A stretch of 64,000 bases of DNA from CAUZWH01 sp965224275 (GCA_965224275.1 CBDCYR010000005.1:1054001-1118000); one strand, 5' to 3'. Counted from the stretch's first letter, positions 52,931 to 62,715 are shown. Translations and numbers: made by a program. The notes: a model not told the origin generated them from the sequence alone.

Positions 52931-53800
52931 GCATGCCGCTCATCGTCGACAATGCGACGAGCCTTGATGAAACCGCCCGCCGCCTATACCGGGACGGGGA
53001 GTTCCGCGCTTCGGAAGTCATGCGCGGCTTCGCGGAAGAGGAGGCCGCAAAGGTCCTGATACTCATTGACTATGTACGTTGCCCGAGGAGTTGGGAACCA
53101 AGGGCGCAGGTGCTCAAGCGCTTCTATGGCCATGTCGCCAAGCGCATCCATGCCATGGCTTGCGACTTTCCGAGGATCGCATCGTTCGGGGAACTCTCGG
53201 ATCTCGTCGAGAGCGAGTGCCGCCCCTGGTACCTCGACGGACCGAAAGGAGTCGGCTGGATCTTCCCGAACTCGATTTCGGAGAAGCGCGAACACGACCT
53301 CTATGTCGATTATGTGCGGGACGTGACAGACGCCGCAGGCGCCTGCCATTGGATCGCTCCTGCTCCTCCGATCCGTTTCCTGTCGCAATATCAGGCTTCG
53401 GACTGCGTCACGCTGGTCCGGTTCCTCTTCGGGGCGGGTGCCCTTTCTACCGGCGGCCTCGCTGAAATCGCCGATGTCTGGAGGGGCTTCGCGCCCGTGC
53501 CGGGCACTGATCGCGGGGAATTGCGCCGCCTGATCTTCGAAACGTTGAACCGTCTCGCACTGCGTTGCGGCGCCGTCGATGAGGAGGAGGCGCGCTTCAT
53601 CGTCTCACACTGGGCCATTTCCGCTTTGGCCGCTGACCATGAAGGAGCCGCGCCCGGACGACGGCGACCTCGACGGCCTGCGCTGGGAAGAACGGAAGCG
53701 CAGCGTGGAATGGATCGAGAAGACCGAAGCGGAACGCGATCCGCCGCTGGCAATATCCCGTGCCATAGTCGAGGACATCAGCGAGGCCTACGAGGCCTGA
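52931..53800 (+). pseudogene. AbiV-family abortive infection gene, main part
   Basis: After the IS the frame reads LYRDGEFRASEVMRGFAEEE and AAKVLILIDYVRCP, the HEPN_AbiV signature (a helix with FA-EE-xxK). It then continues through GVGWIFPNSISEKREHDLYV to about 53640. There the frame changes; the probable C-terminus (MKEPRPDDGDLDGLRWEERK ... IVEDISEAYEA) ends at 53800 in another frame. AbiV blocks phage development by arresting translation. Dead here by IS insertion and probable frameshift. Confidence 0.7.
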
Positions 53801-53854
53801 GAGAGCGATGTCGAGGCGCATGCCGCCCGCAGTGGCGGGTCCGAAGGCAGAGGG

Positions 53855-54160
53855 TTGCGGATCCGGTCGTCCGCCGACGCCGCGAGAGATTTCGATCTGG
53901 CGTCCTATTCGCGCGCCAAAGGCAAGCTCGCTGCGCTGAGCGATGAGGAACGGGTGGCGCTGGTGGCGCTGGGCTGGTTTGCCCGCGAGCGGATCGCGGA
54001 CTGGCCCCGGACTTATGAGCGTGCAATCAAAATGACGCCGACTTTCGATGAGGTCTACCAGATTGGCCTCGGAAGCTATTGGCTTCCCGGTCTCGATCGT
54101 TGGGAATCGAAGCCGGCGCCTTTCTCAGCTGGACAATGGTATCGCGCGGATCGTCCGTAG
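53855..54160 (+). CDS. DUF3775-like small protein
   Basis: About 101 residues. LAALSDEERVALVALGWFAR followed by a W-containing segment and YQIGLGSYWLPGLDRW resembles the DUF3775 pattern (LxxDExAxLVALxWxGR, then a late L...Y segment). Start uncertain: a GTG or TTG upstream is possible. Function unknown. Confidence 0.5.
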   Translation: MRIRSSADAARDFDLASYSRAKGKLAALSDEERVALVALGWFARERIADWPRTYERAIKMTPTFDEVYQIGLGSYWLPGLDRWESKPAPFSAGQWYRADRP

Positions 54161-54469
54161 GGTCATCGATCGCTGGACGAAGGCGTTTTCGTCGAACGAC
54201 TATCGCGCCGTACAGTGTGGCACTGAGCATTCTGCGCCTGGCGCAGGAGAACGCCGATTCGCGATCAAAGGCCGAGGTCCATCTCGATGCGCTTGCCCTT
54301 GGCGGGCGGTTCGTGCTCCGGCACCCTTGCTCGGGATACTTCCGGCTCGACTTCCCGCTCCGGCGGGGACGGCGTCGGTGCCTCGGGGCTCGGCCGTTCC
54401 CTCTCGTGCGATTCTTTCCCGTCCCTCCGGTGCTCGCGTTCGCGCTCCGGCCGGACAGTCTCCCCGATG
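54161..54469. other. Gap with no gene seen
   Basis: On the minus strand, RKYPEQGC and short basic frames occur but no supported gene. It ends at the IS21 copy 3 boundary. Confidence 0.4.
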
Positions 54470-54615
54470 TGTCAATCGGCGTCCAAAATTGACCCCCAAT
54501 CGGCGTGCAATATTGACCCCCCTGAGCGGCACGGCGGAGGTTGTCCCGGTAGTCAATAGGGGGGACCCGAGCGGCTTCGTGTAGCGCCTTGCGGTGCGCG
54601 GAGCGAAGCCGCGTG

Positions 54616-54637
54616 GGCTTGACGTATACGTCAAGCC
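54616..54637. repeat. 22-bp perfect palindrome unique to IS21 copy 3
   Basis: GGCTTGACGTA followed by its exact complement TACGTCAAGCC, between the terminal repeats and istB stop. Copies 1 and 2 have a shorter unrelated sequence (GAGGTACGGG) here. Confidence 0.8.
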
Positions 54638-54684
54638 TGTTGACCCACCGGGGCAAGCGGGCCGCAGGCACGGCCGGCGTCCGG

Positions 54685-55413
54685 TCAGGAGCGGTTCTTG
54701 AAGCGCCAGCTCTCGTTGCCGGTCTCGATGATCTCGCAATGGTGGGTCAGGCGGTCGAGCAGGGCTGTGGTCATCTTGGGGTCGCCGAAGACGGAGGGCC
54801 ATTCGCCGAAAGCGAGGTTGGTGGTGACGATGATCGAGGTGCGCTCGTAGAGCCGGCTCATCAGATGGAACAGCAGCTGGCCGCCGGCCTGGGCGAAGGG
54901 CAGGTAGCCGAGTTCGTCGAGGATGACGAAGTCGCGTCGGATGAGCTGGTCTGCGGTGCGGCCCTGGCGTCCGGCACGGAGTTCGGCCTCGAGATGGTTG
55001 ACCAGGTCGACGACGTTGTAGAAGCGGCCGCGTGCGGCCTTGCGGATGCAGGCGCGGGCGATGGCGACGGCGAGATGGGTCTTGCCGGTGCCGGTGCCGC
55101 CGACCAGCACGATGTTGCGCTTGCCCTCCAGGAAGCCACCTGTGGCGAGTTCCTGGATCAGGGGCTCGTTGACCGGTGAGGCGGCGAAGTCGAAGTCGGC
55201 CAGCTCCTTGGCCGTCGGCAGCCTGGCGGACGCCATCTGGTACTTGATGGAGCGCGCCTGCTTGTCGGCGACCTCGGTCTGCAGCAGCGTACCGATGATC
55301 TGCTGCACCGGATGACGACGCTTGAGCCCGTCGGCGAGGATGTCGTCGTAGGCGGCGCGCATGCCCGCGAGCTTCAACGCCGTCATCATCGCCAGCACCT
55401 CATGACGCTCCAT
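54685..55413 (-). CDS. istB: IstB helper ATPase (IS21 copy 3)
   Basis: 242 residues, Walker A GGTGTGKTHLA intact; the C-terminus ends KNRS where copies 1 and 2 have KNRC. Overlaps istA by 14 bases. Confidence 0.92.
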   Translation of the reverse strand: MERHEVLAMMTALKLAGMRAAYDDILADGLKRRHPVQQIIGTLLQTEVADKQARSIKYQMASARLPTAKELADFDFAASPVNEPLIQELATGGFLEGKRNIVLVGGTGTGKTHLAVAIARACIRKAARGRFYNVVDLVNHLEAELRAGRQGRTADQLIRRDFVILDELGYLPFAQAGGQLLFHLMSRLYERTSIIVTTNLAFGEWPSVFGDPKMTTALLDRLTHHCEIIETGNESWRFKNRS

Positions 55414-56923
55414 GACCGGCCTCCCTCAGGCGATCGTAGCGCTGACAGTCGGCCACCGGCCGGTGGCGAAGCTGCAGGCCCTCGGGCGTCGGGATGGTCG
55501 CCGGCGGTGCCGGCTGGCACTGCCGGGCGAGGATGTTGAGCACGACGTCGGCGCTGCAGGCGCCGAAGTCGAGCGCCTCGGCACAGGCCGCCTCGACCGC
55601 CTCCAGCCCGTCCTCCTGAACCGCCGCGAGGATCCTCACGAACTGCCTGTCACCGTCGTCGCAACCCGTCAGCCGGGCCCGTATGCGGCCGAGCGCGCCG
55701 GGCAGTTGCCAGCCCTTGAAGGGCGCGCCGTTCCTCAGCGCACCAGGCTTCCGCGTCAGGATCGGCACGTAGTGCCACGGATTGCAGGCGATCTCGCCGC
55801 GCCCGAAGCTCCGGGGATGCTCGGCGACGGTCTCGCCGTCCTGGCGGATGACGATCCGATCGGCATAGGCCCGCACGTCGACCGTCCGCCCGACGGCGCG
55901 GGCCGCCACGCTGTAGTGATTGTTGTCGAAGCGCACCAGACAAGTCTTGGAGACCGATACCTCGGTGGCGTGGAAGCCGTCGAAGGGGCCGCGATAGGCC
56001 ATCAGGAAGGGCCGCTCCTCCTCGAACACCTGCCACACCGTCTTGCCCTCGATCGTCGGATGCGGCCGCTTCTTGGCGTCCTCGATACACCGATCCATCA
56101 GCCACGCGTTGATCTCGGCGTAGGAGCGGCCCCGCGGGATGGGCACGAACAGGCGGCCGCGGACGTCACCCACCTGCCTCTCGACCTGCCCCTTCTCCCA
56201 GCCCGCACCCGGAGTGCACGCCACCGGCTCCACCAGATGGTGGGAGCACAGCTCCAGAAAGCGCCGGTTGTAGGCGCGCTCCTTGCCGACGAAGACCATG
56301 CTCACCGCCGTCTTCATGTTGTCGTAGATGCCCCGCCGGCAGACCCCGCCGAAGAAGTGGAAGGCCCGTTCGTGCGCCTCGAACACCATCTCCTGGCTCT
56401 CGCGCGGGAAGATCTGAACCAGCTGCATGCGGCTGTAGCAGAGCCGCATGTGCGCCGCCTTCACCTTGGTCGTCACACCCGACAGGCGCGCGTACTCGTG
56501 GCTCCAGTCGAACTGGTAGGCCTCGCCGGGATCGAAGCTCAGCGGCACAAAACCCTGCGACGGCGACAACAGCCGCCACCGCCGACGCCAGGTCCTGGCG
56601 TAGCGGCGCACCGCGTCGTAGCCGCCGCCATAGCCCAGAGCCGCAAGATCTTCATGAATCCGCAGCAGAGACAGCCGATCCCGGCGCGGCTTCTTCTCGT
56701 TGGCCTCCAGCTGGCGCTCGAGCTCATCCACCCACGGTCCAAGCTTCGGCATCGGCTGGATCTTGCGCTCGTAGCTGTACGAGGTCTCATCGCCCCGCAC
56801 CACCTTGCGCACCGTGTTCTTCGAAACCCTCAAATCCCGGGCGATCTTCTTGATCGGAACGCCCCTCACCAGATGATCCCGACGGATCCGCGCAATCGTC
56901 TCCACTACCAGCATCTCCCCCAC
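55400..56923 (-). CDS. istA: IstA transposase (IS21 copy 3)
   Basis: 507 residues, intact, with the N-terminal helix-turn-helix and DDE segments as in copy 2. Differences include GRTVDVRAYADR for GRPVDVRAYADR and ACNPWHYVP for AYDPWHYVP. Could act on all IS21-type ends in the window. Confidence 0.92.
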   Translation of the reverse strand: MGEMLVVETIARIRRDHLVRGVPIKKIARDLRVSKNTVRKVVRGDETSYSYERKIQPMPKLGPWVDELERQLEANEKKPRRDRLSLLRIHEDLAALGYGGGYDAVRRYARTWRRRWRLLSPSQGFVPLSFDPGEAYQFDWSHEYARLSGVTTKVKAAHMRLCYSRMQLVQIFPRESQEMVFEAHERAFHFFGGVCRRGIYDNMKTAVSMVFVGKERAYNRRFLELCSHHLVEPVACTPGAGWEKGQVERQVGDVRGRLFVPIPRGRSYAEINAWLMDRCIEDAKKRPHPTIEGKTVWQVFEEERPFLMAYRGPFDGFHATEVSVSKTCLVRFDNNHYSVAARAVGRTVDVRAYADRIVIRQDGETVAEHPRSFGRGEIACNPWHYVPILTRKPGALRNGAPFKGWQLPGALGRIRARLTGCDDGDRQFVRILAAVQEDGLEAVEAACAEALDFGACSADVVLNILARQCQPAPPATIPTPEGLQLRHRPVADCQRYDRLREAGHGAS

Positions 56924-56976
56924 CTCGTCTGTCCAAACAACGAGGTGTGTTCAAGAGCACAAAACCAGAGGGGTCA

Positions 56977-57248
56977 TCTGTGGACGCCTCCGTTGATGCA
57001 AGCATTTCTTTGAACGTCTCGGGGCATGTGGTCAGGTGCGGTCATCTGTCCGGCCTCATGATGCGGCTGGTTTGACGCCGCAGGCCCGTATGGAGATGCG
57101 CGAACCGGGTCCAAGATCAATTTTGCGGGCTTGAAAGCCCCTTGACCCACCGCTGGTTTTCCCGATCCCGTCTCGATTGACCGTTTGCCCTTACTCGTCC
57201 TCCGACCTGCTCACACCCCCGACGTCATTCCGCGAGGTTGCCGCCGTG
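56977..57248 (-). ncRNA. Candidate bridge RNA region of IS1111-type element (copy C)
   Basis: The 272-bp block downstream of the intact transposase is, as far as read, the same as in copy A. GGTCATCTGT (about 57040-57049), TCAATTTTG (about 57117-57125), the hairpin GGGCTTGAAAGCCC and TGACCCACC are all present in the same order. This copy has an intact transposase and is the best for testing. Confidence 0.6.
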
Positions 57249-58277
57249 TCAGGCAGCAGCCGGCGCGAAACCTCGGTAGGTCTCCTTGCGTGTCATGAGC
57301 ACCCAGACGATGCGCGCCATCTTGTTGGCCAGCGCCACCGCGACAAGCATTCGCGGCTTGCGCGCCAGCATCCTGGCCAGCCAGGGGTCGTTCGTTTCGC
57401 CGCGCCTGACCGCCGAGCTGACGACAGCCATGGCGCCGATGATCAAGAGGCGCCTGAGATCGCGTTGGCCCATCTTCGATATCCTGCCAAGCCTCGGCTT
57501 GCCGCCGGTCGTGTGTTGTCGCGGCACGAGGCCCAGCCAGGCAGAGAAGTCGCGGCCGCGCCGAAAGCTCTCCATCGGCGGCGCGAAGGCCTGGAGCGCC
57601 ATCGCGCTGATCGGCCCGATCCCTGGGATGGTCATCAGCCGTGCCGCCTGCTCGTCCTGACGCGCGCAGGCGCGGAGCTCCTTTTCCAATCCGCCGATCT
57701 TCGCGTCGAGGTCAGCGATCTGACCGAGCAGAACGCCGCCCAGCGCGCGGACCGCTCCCGGTAGTCCCGAACCCGGATCCTCGAGTGCCGATGCCAGCCG
57801 ACCGACATGAGCCACACCCTGCGGGGCAACGACGCCGAACTCCGCCAGATGCCCCCGCAGCGCGTTGATCGTCTGCGTGCGCTGGCGCACCAGAAGATCG
57901 CGCGTGTGGAACAGCATCGCCCTTGCCTGTTGCTCTTCCCCCTTCACCGCCACAAAGCGCATGGTCGGGCGCTGCGCCGCCTCGCAGATCGCCTCCGCGT
58001 CCGCCGCGTCGTTCTTCTGCCGCTTCACGAACGGCTTCACGTAGATCGGTGGGATCAGCCTCACATCGTGGCCGAGCTGCATAATCTCTCGGCCCCAATG
58101 GTGAGCGCTCGCACAGGCCTCCATCGCCACAACGCAGCGCGGTAGTGCGGCGAGAAAGTACAGCAGCTTCTCCCGACTAACCTTCCTACGGAACGCGACC
58201 GAACCGTCCGCCCGAGCACCGTGAAGCTGAAAGCTGCGCTTCGCCAGATCGATCCCGATGATGTTAACCTGTTCCAT
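57249..58277 (-). CDS. IS110/IS1111-family transposase (copy C), intact
   Basis: 342 residues from ATG 58277. The RuvC-like DEDD domain (IGIDLAKRSF; VAMEACASAHHW; QKNDAADAEAICEAA) is followed by a coiled segment and transposase_20 (LMTIPGIGPISAMALQAFAP; FSAWLGLVPRQHTTGGKPRL). IS110-family enzymes use a structured guide RNA. The frame stays open upstream through the IS21 end into the intron reverse transcriptase, giving a long fused frame that is probably accidental. Confidence 0.93.
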   Translation of the reverse strand: MEQVNIIGIDLAKRSFQLHGARADGSVAFRRKVSREKLLYFLAALPRCVVAMEACASAHHWGREIMQLGHDVRLIPPIYVKPFVKRQKNDAADAEAICEAAQRPTMRFVAVKGEEQQARAMLFHTRDLLVRQRTQTINALRGHLAEFGVVAPQGVAHVGRLASALEDPGSGLPGAVRALGGVLLGQIADLDAKIGGLEKELRACARQDEQAARLMTIPGIGPISAMALQAFAPPMESFRRGRDFSAWLGLVPRQHTTGGKPRLGRISKMGQRDLRRLLIIGAMAVVSSAVRRGETNDPWLARMLARKPRMLVAVALANKMARIVWVLMTRKETYRGFAPAAA

Positions 58278-58413
58278 GGATGCCTCCTCCTCTGGGGGTT
58301 GGTCACACCACCACCTTGGCACACTGCGATGCCGTCGGGAGGAGGCGTCCACTCCATCAATTTTGGACGCCGATAACCCCCAATAGGGGGTCAATATTCC
58401 ACGCCGAACAACA

Positions 58414-58991
58414 CTCACGACGCCATCCTTGATCCGCAGGTCGAGAAACGACCGGAGATGTCCATGATCGATACTGCCAAAGTAGTTCGCTAAGTCAGCA
58501 TCGATCACCCACCGGTGGCCCTGCTCCATGATGCCCATGCGCAACGCGCCCAGAGCATCGTGGGCTGACCGCCCAGGCCGGAAGCCATATGAGCAGGGTA
58601 GAAAATCCTGCTCATAAAGCGGCTCCACAAGCATCAGGATCGCCCGCTGCGCCACCTTGTCTTCAAAGGTCGGGATGCCGAGCGGTCGCTTCGTGCCATC
58701 CGCTTTCGGAATGTGGTGCCGTCGGACCGGCGGCGCGCGGTAGCAGCCTGACTTGAGCCGGTTCAGGAGATCCTCAAGATTGGCCTCCAGATCCGCCTCG
58801 TAGTCGGCCGCTGTCATGCCGTCGACCCCCGACGCCCCATCCTTCCGCGTCCGGCGAAACGCCTCGCGCATCCAGTCAATGTCGATCAGGTGATGCAGGG
58901 ACGTGAACACCCTTTCCGGGTGCGCCCGCGCCTGTTCAGCTATCCACTGCTGTTTCGTAGACGTGTTAGTGGAACTCAGAGTTTCCTCCAT
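58414..58991 (-). pseudogene. ltrA: Group II intron reverse transcriptase/maturase, 5' part
   Basis: From ATG 58991: VDGMTAADYEADLEANLEDL, YRAPPVRRHHIPKADGTKRP, LGIPTFEDKVAQRAILMLVE, FLPCSYGFRPGRSAHDALGA and IDADLANYFGSIDHGHL, i.e. reverse transcriptase blocks 0-4 up to the first catalytic aspartates. IS21 copy 3 cuts it before the YADD block; thumb, maturase and endonuclease parts are missing. Confidence 0.88.
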
Positions 58992-59570
58992 CGTTTCCCA
59001 TCAGCGGGTCTGTTCATGTGACACCTCCCTTCCCTCGGACGGGTCCCGGTGGACCCGGTTCCCCGCCGTCCGCAGTACTATGAAGGTGCTACGACTTCCT
59101 GCCTTGCTTGTCCTTCGGCTTATTGATTCGCCAGCCGGGTCCACAGGATGCCTGCTTCTTTGTGTTCGCAACCGCGCTCCCGTCGCCACACAGGTATGGC
59201 GTCGGGCCGGGGCTTTGTGTTTTCAGCCGGCACGCCCTGTTTCCGGCCTTCTATCCTGTGGGCAATGACAGGAGCTCCCAGGTTTCCTGGCGACCCATCC
59301 CGTGACTCTGCGCCGTTCTTCGACCCCGGACGACCCTTGGCGCCTCACCCGTGGCGGCGCTGCCGGTGCTGCCCCCAGCAGCACAAAGCTGAAGGCGTCA
59401 TCATTGGAAATTTCGAGGCTCGATAGCGCCGCTTCATCACCCCCTGTGTACGCTTCACGACGTACGTTACCGCACGCCATGCAACACTCGGTTCCGGCTG
59501 GCGGGCTGCGCCTTTGCCGGGCGGGTGTCGAACCCGCTGGGCCGCGATGAAAGGTTTCAGTTAGATTTCA
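58992..59570 (-). ncRNA. Group II intron RNA, domains I-III (5' limit approximate)
   Basis: On the minus strand upstream of the reverse transcriptase, GTGCGGTAACGTACGTCGTG and AAGCGTACACAGGGGGTGATG are sequences typical of the domain preceding intron maturases. The exact GTGYG start could not be fixed. The 3' domains (V and VI) are lost with the rest of the gene. Confidence 0.55.
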
Positions 59571-59690
59571 TCCTCCTTTCCAGGACTTGGCCTGGCGCAA
59601 TGCGCTTATTCGATGAAGTAGGCAGATGCGTGCGGTGACGAGGTAGCAGCTGCGCATTCCGATGATCCCGACCGATCGTTCCGATCGATC
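59571..59690. other. Short gap
   Basis: Possible intron 5' exon; no gene. Contains two CCGATCGTTCCGATCG-like dyads. Confidence 0.3.
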
Positions 59691-59699
59691 CCGACCACC

Positions 59700-59962
59700 T
59701 TTTCCTGCAGGTTTCACAAAGTCCCGGACAGTGATTTCAGTAAGTCCCGGACACCGATTTCAGTAAGTCCCGGACAGTGACGCGGGATCATCCGACAGTC
59801 GGATTTCGGGTGCGCCGTTTTGGCGATAACCCCTTGGCTTTTGCCGGGAGGGAACATGCCGAGACGGAAGCATACGAGACGAACGACTGTGAAGGACATA
59901 CGGACGATCCTGCGCCTCAGTTGCGCGCATGGCCGATCGGTACGCGAGGTGGCGGACCGTTT
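59700..59962 (+). mobile_element. IS21-family (second type) left end and IstA N-terminus
   Basis: Three copies of AGTCCCGGACA at about 59721, 59744 and 59767, spaced 23 bases apart (TTTCAGTAAGTCCCGGACA), are the multiple terminal repeats typical of IS21 elements. ATG 59856 then gives MPRRKHTRRTTVKDIRTILR and VREVADRLG, the IstA N-terminus. It is cut at about 59962, where an inverted IstB fragment begins. Confidence 0.7.
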
Positions 59963-60300
59963 AGGCGATCGAGGATGGCGTCGGCGAGTGTGGGATCATT
60001 GAGCTGGCGATGCCAGTCGGCGACCGGCAACTGACTGGTGACGATCACCGAGCGTCGGCCGAAGCGGTCGTCGAGGATCTCAAGAAGGTCGCGGGCCCGT
60101 GCCGCATCGACAGGCGCCAGGCCCCAATCGTCGAGGACAAGCAGATCGATCCGGGCGAGGTCGCGATACAGCTTCGGTATGGTGCCTTCTCCATGGGCGA
60201 TCCGCAGATCGGTAAGCAGCCGCGGCACGCGCAGGTACTGGGCCTGGAATCCTTCGAGGCAGGCCTTGTGGGCGAAGGCACAGGCAATCCAACTTTTCGC
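59963..60300 (-). pseudogene. IstB fragment (IS21 second type)
   Basis: KSWIACAFAHKACLEGFQAQ (start of the ATPase after Walker A), RVPRLLTDLRIAHGEGTIPK, LLVLDDWGLAPVDAARARDL and RSVIVTSQLPVADWHRQLND. The N-terminus with the Walker A glycines and the C-terminus are both missing. Confidence 0.75.
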
Positions 60301-60862
60301 ACCAGTCGTCGATCTTCTGGGTCAGCGTCGCTTCCGCATAGAGCCGCCCGGACACGCCCATCGAGGCCACGAACACCTGCGCCTCGTGCTCGGCCCCGTC
60401 GATCAGGATCGGGACCGTCATACCGGCGTAATCGACGAACAGCCGCTCGCCGGGACAGCGGTTCTGGCGCATCGTCAGGCCCCGGCGCGGCCGCCATTCC
60501 CGGAACCGGCGGCACCAGGTCGGATAGCTCATGCCGTTGGAATGGGTCTCGCGCCATTCCTGCCACAGCAGCATTAGCGTCACGCCGCGACCGGATAAGC
60601 CCTTCTCGACCTTCGCCCAGTCTACCTCCGGCCAATCCGAAGCCCGAGGCCTGTGATAGAGCGCCGCCTCCAAGGCCTCCTCTTCCATGTCGCGGGCCTC
60701 CGGCCAGCTCAGACCCGAGTCCTCGAACCTCTCCAGGGTCTGCGCCACCGATCGGCGCGCAAGGCCGCAGTGGGTCGCGATGGCACGAGCGCTACGACCC
60801 TCTTCGAAATGAAACGCAAGAACCTTCTTCACCTTCCTCATCGGCAACCTTCCCTGTGCCAT
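60301..60862 (-). pseudogene. IstA fragment (IS21 second type)
   Basis: From ATG 60862 (MAQGRLPMRKVKKVLAFHFE): the HTH region (SARAIATHCGLARRSVAQTL), YPTWCRRFREWRPRRGLTMR and the first part of the DDE domain (CPGERLFVDYAGMTVPI). It stops at TLTQKIDDW and joins an IstB piece, so about 1 kb is deleted internally. Confidence 0.75.
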
Positions 60863-61295
60863 CGCATACCCCTCGGACAAATCGCGAAAATCCTTGGGAT
60901 ACGACGGCTCCCTGAGTCGTACCAAAACCTGCTGCCCGAAGGGGTGGCTTGTATGGGGATTTTGGTGTCAAGGCCCCTGATGAGGAGCGGGTTGATCATT
61001 GGGCGTAGCGGTTGATTGCGATCTCCCTTGCTTGCCATTGCCAAGCTGTTCTTCACGATCCGGGGGGAACGCCTTGCCGGGTGCCGCATTCTCGCAGCCA
61101 CACGCTTGTATACGTCGGATATCACGCAATCCGTAACCATGATGCACTGATACGCATCGGCGGCGGCGGTCCAGGGCGGCGGGTCCACTCTACCTTTCGG
61201 CATTGGTAAGCCATGTCACCTCACCGGATTGCCACCACCCCGGTTCGTCAGGGCTGGATTACAAGAACCCTGGCCCGATCTCTCTTTCCGGATGA
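60863..61295. other. IS21 and IS110 flanks, no gene
   Basis: Presumed right end of the second-type IS21 and the 3' non-coding side of the IS110 element. No gene supported. Confidence 0.4.
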
Positions 61296-62448
61296 TTACC
61301 GCGCGTGGTTGAAGACGACGCCTTCGGGCACGAGGCCCTGGGTGACGAAACGCCAGAGCGCGATCAGCAGTTTGCGGGCAAGAGCCACGATCAACTTCTT
61401 GCGGGCATTCCTGTCGGCCCCGGCGCGCGCCTGGTACCATTTTACGAGCGCGCAGTCCGGCTGATACCAGAGGAAACGCCAGGCAAGCTGGATCATGCCA
61501 TGACGCACGCGGGCATTGCCGGCACGGGCCAGGCCCCTCTCGCGGCGTTTGGCGCCGCTCTCGTCCGGAGATCCGGTCAAACCGCCATAGCGTGCCACAG
61601 CCCGCCGGTCTGGCAGGTCACGCGACAGAGCCTCGCTGACGAGCATGTCCGCCGTCTCCATGCCAAGACCGCGGACCGTCGCCAGCAACCGGACCATCGT
61701 ATGGGGCGCCTCATCCGGTGCTTCCTCAAGGTGCGTCTCCCGAGCTTCCTTGATCTCCTTGATCTGATCCTTGAGCAAACGCAGCGTTGCCATGTCGCGG
61801 CGCAGCTCGGCCAACGCATTGGGCGGCAGCGCCTCGCCAGTTGGCAAACGCAGATCGTCCAGCCTCTGCGCCGCCTCCTTCAGTTCCGGCTTGAAACCGC
61901 GGATGCCGAGGCACGTCAGCGTGGCCTTCATCCGATTGATCGCCCGGGTGCAATCGCGCGACCGCGCGCCGCGTTCCCGGTGCGGGATTTTCGCATCCTC
62001 TGCCTCGATCGAAGGAACCGCGACCATCCGGCAGTGCTCGACCTCTCCACGCAACCAACCGATGAAGGCCCGCATCAACAGCCGGCAATCCAGCCGGTCC
62101 GTCTTCGCGCGGCGCTGCTCCCGTTTCACCGGAATGCTGCTGGCATGAATGACATGAGGCTCGATCCCGTGGCGTTCGAGCCAACCAGAAGCCGCCACGA
62201 CCCGCCTCGAAGGCAACGCAGATACGATTGACAGGGCAACCACGCCGCTCAGCCTCGTCGCGCCACCGGTGTAACAGCGACAACAGACCCTTCTCATCGG
62301 CGCCGAGCTTCTTCTCCGGCCGGCGTCGGAGGCCGGGAACAAGACCGAGAACGACCCAACTTGAAAGGCTCATATCGATCACGGAAACAAGCGTGCTATT
62401 TTCCTCAAAGGCGACGAGGGAACGGCTCAAATCATCGGTTCCGGGCAT
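61296..62448 (-). pseudogene. IS110-family transposase (second type), frameshifted
   Basis: From ATG 62448: FE..NSTLVSVIDMSLSSWVVL with the first catalytic D, RICVAFEAGRGGFWLA, then a shift at about 62195. It continues in another frame: WLERHGIEPHVIHASSIPVK, KTDRLDCRLLMRAF, LLATVRGLGMETADML and YGGLTGSPDESGAKRRERGL. It differs from the IS1111-type above and belongs to the IS110 group. The break is probably a deletion of about 8 bases in the FWLARWLERHG region. Confidence 0.78.
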
Positions 62449-62715
62449 GGAGCTTCTCCTGTTTAAAGGGTGAACGAAAACGACGATCCTGCCACGGACT
62501 CGTCGCCTACCCCATAGCATCTACCTTGGTGAGATTGGGTGATCGCGGTAGGAACGCTGGTTGCCCAGCGCCCCCCGCGCAGATCCGGACGTGCCCGCTA
62601 AGGCATCCGGCTCCTCCCTTGGGTGCCACTGACGGCAAATCGGTGGATCGGCCACGGGTGCCGGATTTCCAGCTTGGGCCAGTGTTGCGCAGTTAGCTTT
62701 GCGATCTGCCCCCAG
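62449..62715 (-). other. Possible group II intron 3' remnant
   Basis: The minus strand contains GAGCCGGATGCCTTAGCGGG and CACGTCCGGATCTGCGCGGG, resembling sequence just after intron maturase genes, and in frame HPWPIHRFAVSGTQGRSRMP with a stop. It could be a piece of a group II intron; evidence is weak. Confidence 0.35.

Larger units (their letters stand above)
56977..58356 (-). mobile_element. IS1111-type element, copy C, complete
   Basis: 1,380 bp, with subterminal inverted repeats at 56980-56991 and 58341-58352 and the TCA core on both sides. It interrupts the istA-side terminal repeat of IS21 copy 3 at the same base as copy A. Confidence 0.9.
54470..58413. mobile_element. IS21-family element copy 3, with nested IS1111-type copy C
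   Basis: Same ends as copy 1 (TGTCAATCGGCGTCC ... CCGAACAACA) and the same nested IS1111 position. istA is intact here. No target duplication is visible. The right flank is a cut group II intron reverse transcriptase. Copies 1 and 3 share the nested insertion but lie at unrelated sites, so the composite moved or was copied as a unit. Confidence 0.9.

Noticed and set aside
55412..57013. Long plus-strand open frames opposite istA in all three IS21 copies
   Set aside because: Antisense to a clear transposase with GC-driven composition and no recognisable domain.
57249..58991. A single 580-codon frame fusing intron reverse transcriptase and IS110 transposase
   Set aside because: The fusion passes through an IS21 end and the IS1111 left side; the transposase has its own start at 58277. 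It is a chance open frame.
59721..59778. Regularly spaced AGTCCCGGACA repeats as a CRISPR array
   Set aside because: Only three units with 23-base period and near-identical 'spacers'; these are IS21 terminal repeats.
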